A stretch of DNA of 64,000 nucleotides from Lepidurus packardi (GCA_023053545.1 JAKZAN010000054.1:124001-188000), one strand, 5' to 3'. Shown: positions 55,448 to 62,751, counted from the first letter of the stretch. A program made the numbers and translations. The notes: a model not told the origin generated them from the sequence alone.

Positions 55448-56101
55448 CATATAACAAAAGATTCAAACGGTCATGAAGTTCGCACGACAGCGTGGGTTGG
55501 CGCAGGAAAGTTTGCCAAAAACCCATACGGCATTGTTCTTTTTGGTACATTAGCAGGCGGGGCAGGTGCAAAGCTCACAGGAGGTAATTTCTGGATAGGT
55601 GCCGCAACTGGATTCACGGTTGGTTTGCTGAATCATGTTGCGCATTTGATGGGCGACCCACCAAGTAAAAGAGAGCGTATGGCGGAAAGGCTTGGAAAGC
55701 GATACCAAAGAAATGAGAATAGAATAATGGCAGAATCTTTAGTTGCAGAAGCTTTAATTGAAATGACAGAACCTGGAGAGTTGTTAAGTGAATTTAGAGA
55801 GAATTTTGACAAAGCATATGGTAATCAACAAAGTCACGATATTAATGAAGTTTATTCTCAAGGAATTGAAGTTATAAAAAATATTAAAGATAGTTTTGGT
55901 GGAGGAAAAGTAACAGATTATATGTTATTTAAAGCATCTGCTGCGATATATGCTGATATTATGTATTTACACACGGAAAACAGCACATTATCAATTTCGA
56001 TTAAGTATTTACACAAGAATACTTATTATAGATATGTAGCTCCTAGCGAAAGACCACAAGGAGGTGGATTTAGTGGAGGTGGAGCTGGTGGCGGATGGTA
56101 A
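55409..56101 (+). CDS. Orphan toxin tip B with TPM-like Gly-rich tail
   Basis: A 230-codon frame (TTG at 55409, no ATG before the block) with the pre-toxin block followed by a 150-residue variable domain. The domain is helical and charged, then ends in a tail GGGFSGGGAGGGW. Almost the same tail (GGGFSGGGAGGSW) closes the TPM-domain protein at 61526. The next gene encodes a LemA-like protein, the usual partner of TPM proteins. What the domain does is unknown; it may target or mimic the LemA/TPM system. Confidence 0.65.
   Translation: MCVPAWHSHQLWNHITKDSNGHEVRTTAWVGAGKFAKNPYGIVLFGTLAGGAGAKLTGGNFWIGAATGFTVGLLNHVAHLMGDPPSKRERMAERLGKRYQRNENRIMAESLVAEALIEMTEPGELLSEFRENFDKAYGNQQSHDINEVYSQGIEVIKNIKDSFGGGKVTDYMLFKASAAIYADIMYLHTENSTLSISIKYLHKNTYYRYVAPSERPQGGGFSGGGAGGGW
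55448..55611 (+). repeat. Pre-toxin block copy 2 (164 bp)
   Basis: Second copy, 1209 bp after the first; differs from copy 5 at 55555 (A against T). Confidence 0.85.
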
Positions 56102-56122
56102 TAATTTATTATAAAATGGAAT

Positions 56123-56755
56123 ATGAGAAAAGGATTAATAGTTTTAGTAAAAGTATTTTTGATAATTACTTTGTTATTTATCGGTTTATACTATGCCTAC
56201 AAGAATATGACTAAGAATAATTTCGACGATAAATTAAACTCTTTGAATGTTAATTGGACCGAATTATTAAAACTACAAGATGAAAAAAATAATCTTTTGG
56301 GGGTTTTAGTTAGAAACAGTTCACCTAATATTCAGTTTGCAGACAGTCTTAATTTGACTTTGATAGAATATACTAAAAATAGAAAAAGTGTTGGGGAATG
56401 TAATCCAAGTTTGGTTTATGAGCAATATTTATCGAATAAATATATGCTACCATTAACAAAATTTTATTCTGAAAATGAAACAAAAGATATAGAAAAACAA
56501 AAAGTAATAAAAGGGATTAAAGATAATATTAAACGTATTAATATAGCTATTGAAAGATATAATTCTAGCGTAAGAGATTATAATCAATATTACACCTCAT
56601 TTCCTAATTTTATAATTGCAAAGTCATATGGACTTGGAAGAAAAGATTATTTTGAAATCGAGTACGGTGTAGAAAATACAGATCCAAAAATAGCCAAGAA
56701 AGAAAGAAGAGAATGGCAAAGAAAAATCGAAATGGAACACGGATTAAGTGAATAA
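56123..56755 (+). CDS. LemA-like protein, putative immunity partner of tip B
   Basis: A 210-residue protein with one N-terminal membrane segment (about 5-25). Around residue 45 it reads NWTELLKLQDEKNNLLGVLV, as in LemA (ESWGNVQTSYQRRNDLIGNLV in the chromosomal one), and near the C-terminus it has RYNSSVRDYNQYYTSFPNF then YFE, matching LemA's RFNEAVKPYNNHVSTFPN and YFE. A charged tail of 25 residues is extra. It follows tip B by 21 bp, so an immunity role is likely, but it could also be a borrowed partner. Confidence 0.65.
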   Translation: MRKGLIVLVKVFLIITLLFIGLYYAYKNMTKNNFDDKLNSLNVNWTELLKLQDEKNNLLGVLVRNSSPNIQFADSLNLTLIEYTKNRKSVGECNPSLVYEQYLSNKYMLPLTKFYSENETKDIEKQKVIKGIKDNIKRINIAIERYNSSVRDYNQYYTSFPNFIIAKSYGLGRKDYFEIEYGVENTDPKIAKKERREWQRKIEMEHGLSE

Positions 56756-56775
56756 TAAAACCATAAAGACAAACA

Positions 56776-56800
56776 AAAACCTCGCAAATTGTGAGGTTTT
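56776..56800. terminator. Cassette-boundary terminator 3
   Basis: Stem AAAACCTC / GAGGTTTT with inner pairs; works for the LemA-like gene and for the HTH remnant on the other strand. Confidence 0.7.
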
Positions 56801-56805
56801 GTTGT

Positions 56806-56961
56806 TTATACTCCTACAGCATTATAAAGATTATCTCTTAATTTTTTACCAGCAACTAAACCATCAACAATATTATAAATAGAAGTCTGTTCTTTTTCGT
56901 CTAACATTTCTATTAAACGTATTTTTTCCCAGCTGGCGAGAGTAAAAATACGTTCAATGGC
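56806..56961 (-). pseudogene. C-terminal remnant of an HTH regulator
   Basis: A 51-codon open frame on the minus strand ends at 56806. Its residues (ASWEKIRLIEMLDEKEQTSI and on to GLVAGKKLRDNLYN) are typical of the C-terminus of small XRE-type helix-turn-helix regulators in Flavobacteria. The HTH part is missing and a stop lies upstream at about 56962. It is inserted between cassettes B and C, replacing the usual leader. Confidence 0.5.
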
Positions 56962-56996
56962 TCACGCGAGCCAGTAGTGCGTTTAGCGGAGGCGAT

Positions 56997-57160
56997 CATA
57001 TAACAAAAGATTCAAACGGTCATGAAGTTCGCACGACAGCGTGGGTTGGCGCAGGAAAGTTTGCCAAAAACCCATACGGCATTGTTCTTTTTGGTACATT
57101 AGCAGGCGGGGCAGGTGCAAAGCTCACAGGAGGTAATTTCTGGATAGGTGCCGCAACTGG
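56997..57160 (+). repeat. Pre-toxin block copy 3 (164 bp)
   Basis: Third copy. The frame upstream is open only back to about 56946 and has no start codon, and the usual leader is absent. Confidence 0.85.
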
Positions 57161-57167
57161 GTTAACG

Positions 57168-57677
57168 GTGAGTTTGCTGAATCACGCGATGCATTCTGTG
57201 GATGGTGGCGATAGTACCGACCAAGAAGATCCACCTACCAAACACGGAAACAAATATGGAACTTTAGAAGAATACAGAGAATGGAGAGATTATGCAGGTT
57301 ATCACGAAGGAGAAACTAAATTCGATAGAATATGTAGAGGAATCAATAGTGCACATATCGATGTTATGCGAGATGAAGGCTCTGGTGGAGGTATGATGTA
57401 TGGAGGATTTGGTAGAGGAGCTAAAACTCTTGTTCAATTTGGAAAAGGTGAAAATCAAATTTCACACGCTTTTAGACACATAGAAGCTATGGGATTAAGT
57501 AAAGATATTGTAAAAAGTGCCATTTTAAAGGATATCCCCAGAATTACAAAGAATATGCCTTATGGACAATCAATAAATACTACAATTAAGGTATCAAATC
57601 AACAAATAATATATAGCTCTTATGAATTACCGAATGGGACAATAAATGTTGGTAGAATTACTGGATTAACAAAATAG
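57168..57677 (+). CDS. Orphan toxin tip C, possible nuclease
   Basis: A variable domain of about 150 residues that continues the pre-toxin frame; the first usable start is GTG at 57168 inside the block's tail. The second half has GKGENQISHAFRHIEAMGL and ends with NGTINVGRI, a pattern I associate with His-dependent RNase-type toxin domains of the BECR fold, though not firmly. The next gene, 4 bp after the stop, is its likely immunity gene. Confidence 0.6.
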   Translation: MSLLNHAMHSVDGGDSTDQEDPPTKHGNKYGTLEEYREWRDYAGYHEGETKFDRICRGINSAHIDVMRDEGSGGGMMYGGFGRGAKTLVQFGKGENQISHAFRHIEAMGLSKDIVKSAILKDIPRITKNMPYGQSINTTIKVSNQQIIYSSYELPNGTINVGRITGLTK

Positions 57678-57681
57678 AATA

Positions 57682-58032
57682 ATGAACAATAAAAGAAAAT
57701 TGACCTTAAAAGAAGAGAGTTTAATAGCGTTTTTAATAGAAAAAGAAAAATTAAACATTAATTCTGATTGGAAAAATAATATTCTTGCATTTTCAATGAA
57801 TGACGGAAATATGGGAAGTTTGAAATTGTGTCCTGACGGAATATATGACGAACAAAGAGAATATATTCAAAGTTTTGCTTCAGAATACAAATTTAAAGAT
57901 GAAGATGGTGTTGATGTTGTTGCCTCTCTATTTTTAGATATTGAAGGTAATTTATATGAACTAGATATTTGGAAAGTTGATTTTAGTGAATTATTATCAC
58001 TTCCAGATTTATCAGATATTAAATACAAATAG
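57682..58032 (+). CDS. Putative immunity protein of tip C (DUF6984-like)
   Basis: A 116-residue acidic soluble protein. It starts RKLTLKEESLIAFLIEKE and contains MNDGNMGSL and DLYELDIWKVDF-like text (here NLYELDIWKVDF), a pattern I recall from the DUF6984 family found next to toxin domains. A soluble cytoplasmic immunity protein fits a toxin acting in the cytoplasm, such as an RNase. A terminator follows at 58041. Confidence 0.65.
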   Translation: MNNKRKLTLKEESLIAFLIEKEKLNINSDWKNNILAFSMNDGNMGSLKLCPDGIYDEQREYIQSFASEYKFKDEDGVDVVASLFLDIEGNLYELDIWKVDFSELLSLPDLSDIKYK

Positions 58033-58040
58033 GATAAACA

Positions 58041-58066
58041 CAAAACCCGCCTCACGCTGGGTTTTG
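58041..58066 (+). terminator. Cassette-boundary terminator 4
   Basis: Stem CAAAACCC / GGGTTTTG, followed by the boundary sequence GTGCTATCTAATAGGA. Confidence 0.75.
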
Positions 58067-58206
58067 TGCTATCTAATAGGATATTTATCAGGATTGTGGG
58101 AAACACATAACGCGCACCTCGCACGAGCCTCTGGCTCGCACCTGCAATCGCAGAAATTTGATTGTGTTTTTGTGTACGAGCGTGACGCTCGCACCAGCTG
58201 TGGGAT
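58065..58206. repeat. Cassette leader 4 with hairpins
   Basis: Same design as leader 1. The second hairpin is CGAGCG-tga-CGCTCG: different bases but paired again. The toxin frame is closed by TGA at 58183. Confidence 0.7.
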
Positions 58207-58370
58207 CATATAACAAAAGATTCAAACGGTCATGAAGTTCGCACGACAGCGTGGGTTGGCGCAGGAAAGTTTGCCAAAAACCCATACGGCATTGTTCTTT
58301 TTGGTACATTAGCTGGCGGGGCAGGTGCAAAGCTCACAGGAGGTAATTTCTGGATAGGTGCCGCAACTGG
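58207..58370 (+). repeat. Pre-toxin block copy 4 (164 bp)
   Basis: Fourth copy, start of the duplicate of cassette A. Confidence 0.85.
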
Positions 58371-58383
58371 ATTCACGGTTGGT

Positions 58384-58875
58384 TTGATGAATCACGCGAT
58401 GCATAATGGAATTGATCCGCCTACTAAAAAAGATAAATTGACATTTGAGAAAGCTAAAATGTTATATAATTATGGAAATGGTACACCTATAGATGTTGAT
58501 TTAAGTACATTGGATTTAAGTGAAGTGTCTATGTCAGATTTTGGCAAAAATGGTTTGGCAACTATCCAGCTAGATGGTAAACACTTCTCTAATACTGACG
58601 ATGCTGCAGTGCACGGAACTATAACTTTAGAGCGTATAGGAAAATCGAATGAAGTTAGAGTAGCCTACAATAGCAAATTAGGCGGTCGTGGTGGAATGTA
58701 TGATTTTGAGATGCATAAATGGAATTCTGCTCGAAGTATTTTTATGCGAAACCCAGCTACAGCCGCTGGATTAATTGTTAATAGTTTTAGTACTATTTTG
58801 CCAGGACAAATGACTTATGTAGGTGGTAAATCGTATCCTATTTTTTATTCTGGAACAGTAAGAATTAATAAATAA
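58384..58875 (+). CDS. Orphan toxin tip A, second copy
   Basis: The same variable domain as at 54439-54907, apparently identical. The frame runs on from the pre-toxin block, but no start codon is available before 58384 (TTG-ATG), because TGA closes the frame at 58183. So only a short form without the block could be made, and it is probably silent unless recombined with a full-length gene. Confidence 0.65.
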   Translation: MMNHAMHNGIDPPTKKDKLTFEKAKMLYNYGNGTPIDVDLSTLDLSEVSMSDFGKNGLATIQLDGKHFSNTDDAAVHGTITLERIGKSNEVRVAYNSKLGGRGGMYDFEMHKWNSARSIFMRNPATAAGLIVNSFSTILPGQMTYVGGKSYPIFYSGTVRINK

Positions 58876-58876
58876 A

Positions 58877-59230
58877 ATGAAAAAAACAATATATATCGTA
58901 GTGTCTATAATAATTTTAATTATCCTTTTTATTGTAAAACCGATAAGGACAAATTCAATAATGCAAAATATTGCTAAAGAAGATTTAGAAAATATTTTAT
59001 TTGAGCAATTTGGAAATTCAGATTCTGAAAGGATTATAAATAATTTAAAAGGGCCTTTGGTTTCTGGCAATAAAGAATATACAGAATTCATATGGTATCA
59101 AAAGCTTAATGATAAAGACACCGCTAAAATTTTTATTAATGTTTACAAATATCCGAAGACATTTTCTTTAAGAGATGATTTTTTTTGGAATAAGACGACA
59201 ATGAATAATAACTGGAGTCAAGTAAAATAA
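58877..59230 (+). CDS. Putative immunity protein of tip A, second copy
   Basis: Apparently identical to 54909-55262 at offset 3968: one N-terminal membrane segment, 117 residues. It lies 1 bp after the second tip A. A second dose of immunity could be the reason for keeping the duplicate; that is inference. Confidence 0.6.
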   Translation: MKKTIYIVVSIIILIILFIVKPIRTNSIMQNIAKEDLENILFEQFGNSDSERIINNLKGPLVSGNKEYTEFIWYQKLNDKDTAKIFINVYKYPKTFSLRDDFFWNKTTMNNNWSQVK

Positions 59231-59248
59231 AACGATTGTAATTATAAA

Positions 59249-59275
59249 CAAAACCCTCGCATTGCGAGGGTTTTG
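59249..59275 (+). terminator. Cassette-boundary terminator 5
   Basis: Identical to terminator 2 at offset 3968: 12-bp stem, 3-nt loop. Confidence 0.85.
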
Positions 59276-59415
59276 TGCTATCTAATAGGAAATTTACAAG
59301 CATTTTCGGAAACACATAGCGCGCAGCTCGCGCGAGCCTCTGACTCGCACCTGCAATCACAGAAAATTGATTATGTTTGTGTGTGCCAGCGTGGCACTCG
59401 CACCAGCTGTGGAAT
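59274..59415. repeat. Cassette leader 5 with hairpins
   Basis: Identical by eye to leader 2; includes TATGTTTG at 59372-59379. Confidence 0.7.
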
Positions 59416-60036
59416 CATATAACAAAAGATTCAAACGGTCATGAAGTTCGCACGACAGCGTGGGTTGGCGCAGGAAAGTTTGCCAAAAACCCATACGGCA
59501 TTGTTCTTTTTGGTACATTAGCTGGCGGGGCAGGTGCAAAGCTCACAGGAGGTAATTTCTGGATAGGTGCCGCAACTGGGTTAACGGTGAGTTTGCTGAA
59601 TCACGCGATGCATCAGATGGGGGATGACGGGGATATTGACCCGCCTGGGAAAAAATCTAAAACACAAGTTAGAAAAGAAACTGTAAAGCCTAGTGTTGCT
59701 AAACTTGTGGAAGTTGAAGGCAATACATTAGGAGTTATTGAACTTGCAAGAGATTCCCCAATGGCAAAATTTGTCAGAAATGGTGCGCCTAGATCGGCAT
59801 CTATTGCTAAAGTTTTGAAAGTAGGAGGAAATACTTTAGGAGCTGTTGGAATTGGATTTGAAGCAGCAGAAGTTTATAATGGCAATATGTCATACACTGA
59901 ATTTGGAGTAGATACTATTTTTGCTTTAGCTCCAATGATTTGTCCTGCTCTGGCCCCAGTTTCTTTAGGTTATTTTGCTGGAAAAGCAATTTATGAGTAC
60001 TCATCTGGAAATACACTATTTACTAAACCAAAATAA
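59377..60036 (+). CDS. Orphan toxin tip E, hydrophobic C-terminal domain
   Basis: A 219-codon frame (TTG at 59377, no ATG before the block). The variable domain repeats a VEGNTLGVIEL / VGGNTLGAVGI motif and ends in a Gly/Ala-rich hydrophobic stretch (ALAPMICPALAPVSLGYFAG). Such a segment could insert into membranes, so a pore-forming action is possible but unproven. The following gene encodes a multi-pass membrane protein, as often seen for immunity to pore-forming toxins. Confidence 0.6.
   Translation: MCVPAWHSHQLWNHITKDSNGHEVRTTAWVGAGKFAKNPYGIVLFGTLAGGAGAKLTGGNFWIGAATGLTVSLLNHAMHQMGDDGDIDPPGKKSKTQVRKETVKPSVAKLVEVEGNTLGVIELARDSPMAKFVRNGAPRSASIAKVLKVGGNTLGAVGIGFEAAEVYNGNMSYTEFGVDTIFALAPMICPALAPVSLGYFAGKAIYEYSSGNTLFTKPK
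59416..59579 (+). repeat. Pre-toxin block copy 5 (164 bp)
   Basis: Fifth copy, 1209 bp after the fourth. The tail after the block (GGTTAACGGTGAGTTTGCTG) matches copy 3, not copy 2. Confidence 0.85.
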
Positions 60037-60037
60037 A

Positions 60038-60454
60038 ATGCGAGTATACAATTATTTGTTATTTAGACTATACGATTATTACCATAGAGTTAGAAAAGAA
60101 GATGCTGGATTGTCTGTATATTTTACGGTAACAGCAAGCACAATGCTTATTTGTTTTTTTCTATACACAGCCTTTGCATATGTTGACTTTTATTCTATAA
60201 AATTTTTAAATAAAATAGTAACAGGTAAAGGTTCGGTTGTATTTTTAATGGTAGTTATAGGTTTTGCAAACTATTGGTTTTTTATAAGAGAAAGAAAATT
60301 TGTGAATTATAATTTTAAAACCGATAGAAAAGGAGGTTATGCAATTATCGGATTTATAGTTTTTTTGGCTCTAATGTTTATACTTATAGCCAATAAAAAC
60401 AGAGAAAAGATTTTTAAAGAAAGAGAAAAAACAAGAATAGAAAACAAACAATAG
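60038..60454 (+). CDS. Putative membrane immunity protein of tip E
   Basis: A 138-residue protein with three membrane segments (about 27-50, 65-84 and 102-120) and a Lys/Arg/Glu-rich C-terminal tail. I chose the ATG at 60038, 1 bp after the tip E stop; the longer frame to 59975 lies inside tip E. No family is recognised. Position and topology support an immunity role against a membrane-acting toxin. Confidence 0.6.
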   Translation: MRVYNYLLFRLYDYYHRVRKEDAGLSVYFTVTASTMLICFFLYTAFAYVDFYSIKFLNKIVTGKGSVVFLMVVIGFANYWFFIRERKFVNYNFKTDRKGGYAIIGFIVFLALMFILIANKNREKIFKEREKTRIENKQ

Positions 60455-60460
60455 AAACAT

Positions 60461-60600
60461 AAACCCCGAGCATTGCTAGGCTTTTGTATTGTCTAACAGG
60501 ATATTTACTAGCATTTTTCGGAAACACATAACGCGCGCAGCTAGCGCGAGCCTCTGGCTCGCACCAGTAATCGCAATAAAAGTCATAACAAATTTGCATC
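60461..60600. repeat. Degenerate last cassette boundary and leader
   Basis: A decayed terminator-like hairpin (AAACCCCGAGC...CTAGGCTTTT), then a changed boundary sequence (GTATTGTCTAACAGGATATTT) and the hairpin GCGAGCC-tct-GGCTCGC. No pre-toxin block follows; the array ends and the outer-membrane protein gene begins. Confidence 0.6.
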
Positions 60601-60631
60601 AACATAAATTAATTCTAATTATACAAAACAA

Positions 60632-61258
60632 ATAAAAAAAATTATTTTAGCGGCTGCCTTATTCGCAATTACAGCCTCGGTCAATGCACAAAACCAGTCG
60701 GAAATTTCCTTTGGGGTAAAAGCAGGTCTGAATTTGTCTAATGCCAGCGTCGAGCGGCGATTTGATACCGATATTTCGGGTCGTGTGGGTGTCCATGTTG
60801 GTGCTTATGGAAATTATCAATTTGCTGATGCGTGGTCATTCCAACCGGAGGTTTTGTATTCTACCCAAGGGTTCAATGAGTATATCAACGACAACGGCTA
60901 TATTTACGATAATGAGACCAAGCTTAACTACCTTAATATTCCGCTTCTCGTGAAATATCAGATTGCGCCAAAGTTCCATATTTTGGCTGGTCCACAAATG
61001 GATGTCTTATTGTCGGGAAAGGTGAAAGCTAGTAACTACGATTTCATGAACGGACAAACAACGGTTCTAAACTTAGACATTAAAGAAGATTTAGAAACCG
61101 TAACTTTTGGTTTCGATATCGGCGCGAGTTATGAAATTCTCCCAAAATTATCGGCCATTGTTCGCTATAACTTCGGTTTGTCTGAGGTGGCGAAATACAC
61201 GGAGGTAAAAATCCGAAATAATAACCTACAAATAGGTGTAGGGTATAGACTAAATTAA
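60632..61258 (+). CDS. Porin-like outer-membrane protein, start codon apparently lost
   Basis: An outer-membrane beta-barrel protein of about 208 residues (PorT/OMP_b-brl type): signal peptide KKIILAAALFAITASVNAQ and then strands such as ISFGVKAGLNLS, and LAGPQMDVLLSG and YRLN at the end. The place where ATG is expected, before the Lys-Lys, reads ATA at 60632. The next possible start, TTG at 60734, would cut off the signal peptide. It lies at the edge of the toxin array, so the 5' end may have been damaged there. ATA initiation or a sequence error are alternatives. Confidence 0.7.
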   Translation: MKKIILAAALFAITASVNAQNQSEISFGVKAGLNLSNASVERRFDTDISGRVGVHVGAYGNYQFADAWSFQPEVLYSTQGFNEYINDNGYIYDNETKLNYLNIPLLVKYQIAPKFHILAGPQMDVLLSGKVKASNYDFMNGQTTVLNLDIKEDLETVTFGFDIGASYEILPKLSAIVRYNFGLSEVAKYTEVKIRNNNLQIGVGYRLN

Positions 61259-61277
61259 GATTCTTGTCATAAAAATG

Positions 61278-61316
61278 AGCCAATAGCGTGGGTTATCAAT
61301 CACGCTATTGGCTTTT
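61278..61316 (+). terminator. Terminator of the porin-like gene
   Basis: Perfect 13-bp stem AGCCAATAGCGTG / CACGCTATTGGCT with a 10-nt loop and TTTT. Confidence 0.85.
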
Positions 61317-61319
61317 ATA

Positions 61320-61475
61320 TTATATCCGAATTCCGTTTCCAGCGATCAGTCCCGCATTAGCAATTGAAGCGGCATCCTTTTTTGCTTGACCAACTTTTGA
61401 AAAGCAGTAAAATACTTCTAGCAAAAAAGATAGAGCGGAAAGTGCGACCGCAGGGAATGCCCAAATACTCCATAA
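61320..61475 (-). pseudogene. Possible gene remnant on the minus strand
   Basis: An open frame without ATG ends with TAA at 61320. Its residues (SALSFLLEVFYCFSKVGQAK, then DAASIANAGLIAGNGIRI) read like the end of a small membrane protein. It lies behind the TPM terminator. Weak evidence; it may be chance. Confidence 0.25.
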
Positions 61476-61478
61476 AAA

Positions 61479-61502
61479 AAACCGCCTCCAAAGAAACGGT
61501 TT
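61479..61502 (-). terminator. Terminator of the lemA-TPM operon
   Basis: Minus strand: AAACCG / CGGTTT stem followed by TTTTTTT, 24 bp after the TPM gene. Confidence 0.75.
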
Positions 61503-61525
61503 ATGAGTTGTTTCTGAACAGGTAA

Positions 61526-62320
61526 CTACCAGCTTCCGCCTGCGCCGCCGCCACTAAAGCCGCCGCCGCCAAAGCCGCCACCAAAGCCACCGCCACCGCC
61601 GCCAAAACCGCCGCCGCCTCGGTGTGAACCACCAAAACCGCCACGCCCCAAGCTGCTTAAAATTAAGATGTCGGTTAGGTCTAAGCCGCCACGCTGTCCG
61701 CCATTTTTTCCATTTCCACCGCCTTTGTTTCGAGAAAACAAAACGAGAATAATGGCAATCATGACGATAATTGGCAAAATTGGAAAATCTTTTTTCTTCG
61801 CTTTTCGGGTGCTTTTGTATTTGCCTTTCAGTACTTTGAAGATTTCGTCTGCGCCTTTGTCCAAGCCATTGTAATAACTCCCAGCTTTAAATTCGGGAAC
61901 GATAATGTTGCGCGTCAGTTCGCCCGCAATGCCCGCGGTTAGTCGGTCGTCGACGCCGTAGCCAGTCGCAATCCACATGTCGCGCTCTTGCTCTGCAACC
62001 AAAATGAAAATACCGTTGTCTTCCTTCGCTTGCCCAACGCCCCATTCATGACCCCATTTTGGGGCTAAAATGCCAATGCTTTCGCCTTTAATGGTTTTGA
62101 CGGTCACCACGACAATTTGGGTCGAAGTCGAATCGGAATACCGAATCAGCTTTTCTTCCAACTGGCTTTTTTCAGTGGCGCTCATTAAGTTGGCATAATC
62201 ATAAACGCTGGTCTGAAACGCTGGTTTTTTAGGGATTTCAAACTGCGCAAATGAGGTTTGAACCGCCAGCAAAAAGCACAGCAGGCCGAGTTGTTTCGTG
62301 AACGCAAGAAGCTTAACCAT
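61526..62320 (-). CDS. TPM-domain protein with Gly-rich, Trp-ended tail (YgcG-like)
   Basis: A 264-residue protein with a signal peptide (MVKLLAFTKQLGLLCFLLAV, cut near FAQ), a TPM_phosphatase domain (about 35-170, with VYDYANLMS and NGIFILVAEQERDMWIATGYG), one membrane segment (about 183-198) and a long tail of Gly, ending GGGFSGGGAGGSW. Starts at 62344 and 62389 are also open; 62320 gives the best signal peptide. The tail matches that of toxin tip B. It is the last gene of lemA-TPM-TPM. Exact function is not known. Confidence 0.87.
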   Translation of the reverse strand: MVKLLAFTKQLGLLCFLLAVQTSFAQFEIPKKPAFQTSVYDYANLMSATEKSQLEEKLIRYSDSTSTQIVVVTVKTIKGESIGILAPKWGHEWGVGQAKEDNGIFILVAEQERDMWIATGYGVDDRLTAGIAGELTRNIIVPEFKAGSYYNGLDKGADEIFKVLKGKYKSTRKAKKKDFPILPIIVMIAIILVLFSRNKGGGNGKNGGQRGGLDLTDILILSSLGRGGFGGSHRGGGGFGGGGGGFGGGFGGGGFSGGGAGGSW

Positions 62321-62750
62321 TGGAAATTTCGTTTGATAGTTCATTTTCGTCGTCGTCTGCACATGGGAAATAAGCTTGCAATTGCGCACCCGCCATTTTG
62401 ATGCCAGCTATTAATCCACCGGTAAAATCTCCTAACCTGAAGCGTTCCGCCATTGCGTCTTTTGTGGTGTTCCAAAAATCGGCCGAAACGACATCGTTAA
62501 TGCCTTTGTCGCCACAAATGACAAACACATGATCGTCGGCAGCCAAGTAGATTAGAACGCCATTTCGCAACGCGGTTTCGTGCATTTTCAGCATTTCGAA
62601 CACTTCCGTTGCGCGTGCAAACGAATCGCCTGCACATTTTCTTTCAATGTGTACGCGAATTTCGCCAGAGGTCGCTTTCTCGGCCATTCGAATGGCTTCA
62701 ACAACTTGCAATTCGTCAGAAGAGCTTAGAAAATTTTCTGCTTTCGACAT
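62313..62750 (-). CDS. Second TPM-domain protein, without signal peptide
   Basis: A 145-residue protein that is all TPM domain (ATSGEIRVHIERKC near residue 27; NGVLIYLAADDHVFVICGDKG near residue 63). It has neither signal peptide nor membrane segment, as in the short partner often found beside LemA. It overlaps the next TPM gene by 8 bp and starts 1 bp after lemA. Confidence 0.87.
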   Translation of the reverse strand: MSKAENFLSSSDELQVVEAIRMAEKATSGEIRVHIERKCAGDSFARATEVFEMLKMHETALRNGVLIYLAADDHVFVICGDKGINDVVSADFWNTTKDAMAERFRLGDFTGGLIAGIKMAGAQLQAYFPCADDDENELSNEISNG

Positions 62751-62751
62751 A

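Noticed and set aside
54239..59579. The five regularly spaced 164-bp repeats as a CRISPR array
   Set aside because: The repeats are long coding blocks spaced 1.2-1.5 kb apart with genes between them; no short spacers or cas genes are seen.
54098..60600. Integron-type cassette array
   Set aside because: The cassettes have a common coding block at the start rather than attC-like sites at the end, and there is no integrase in the window. The hairpin leaders keep the idea of recombination open, but not as an integron.
60414..60605. Minus-strand frames across the cassette leaders (for example 54120-54362, 55389-55571)
   Set aside because: They repeat because the leader and block repeat; their content is antisense to the pre-toxin block.
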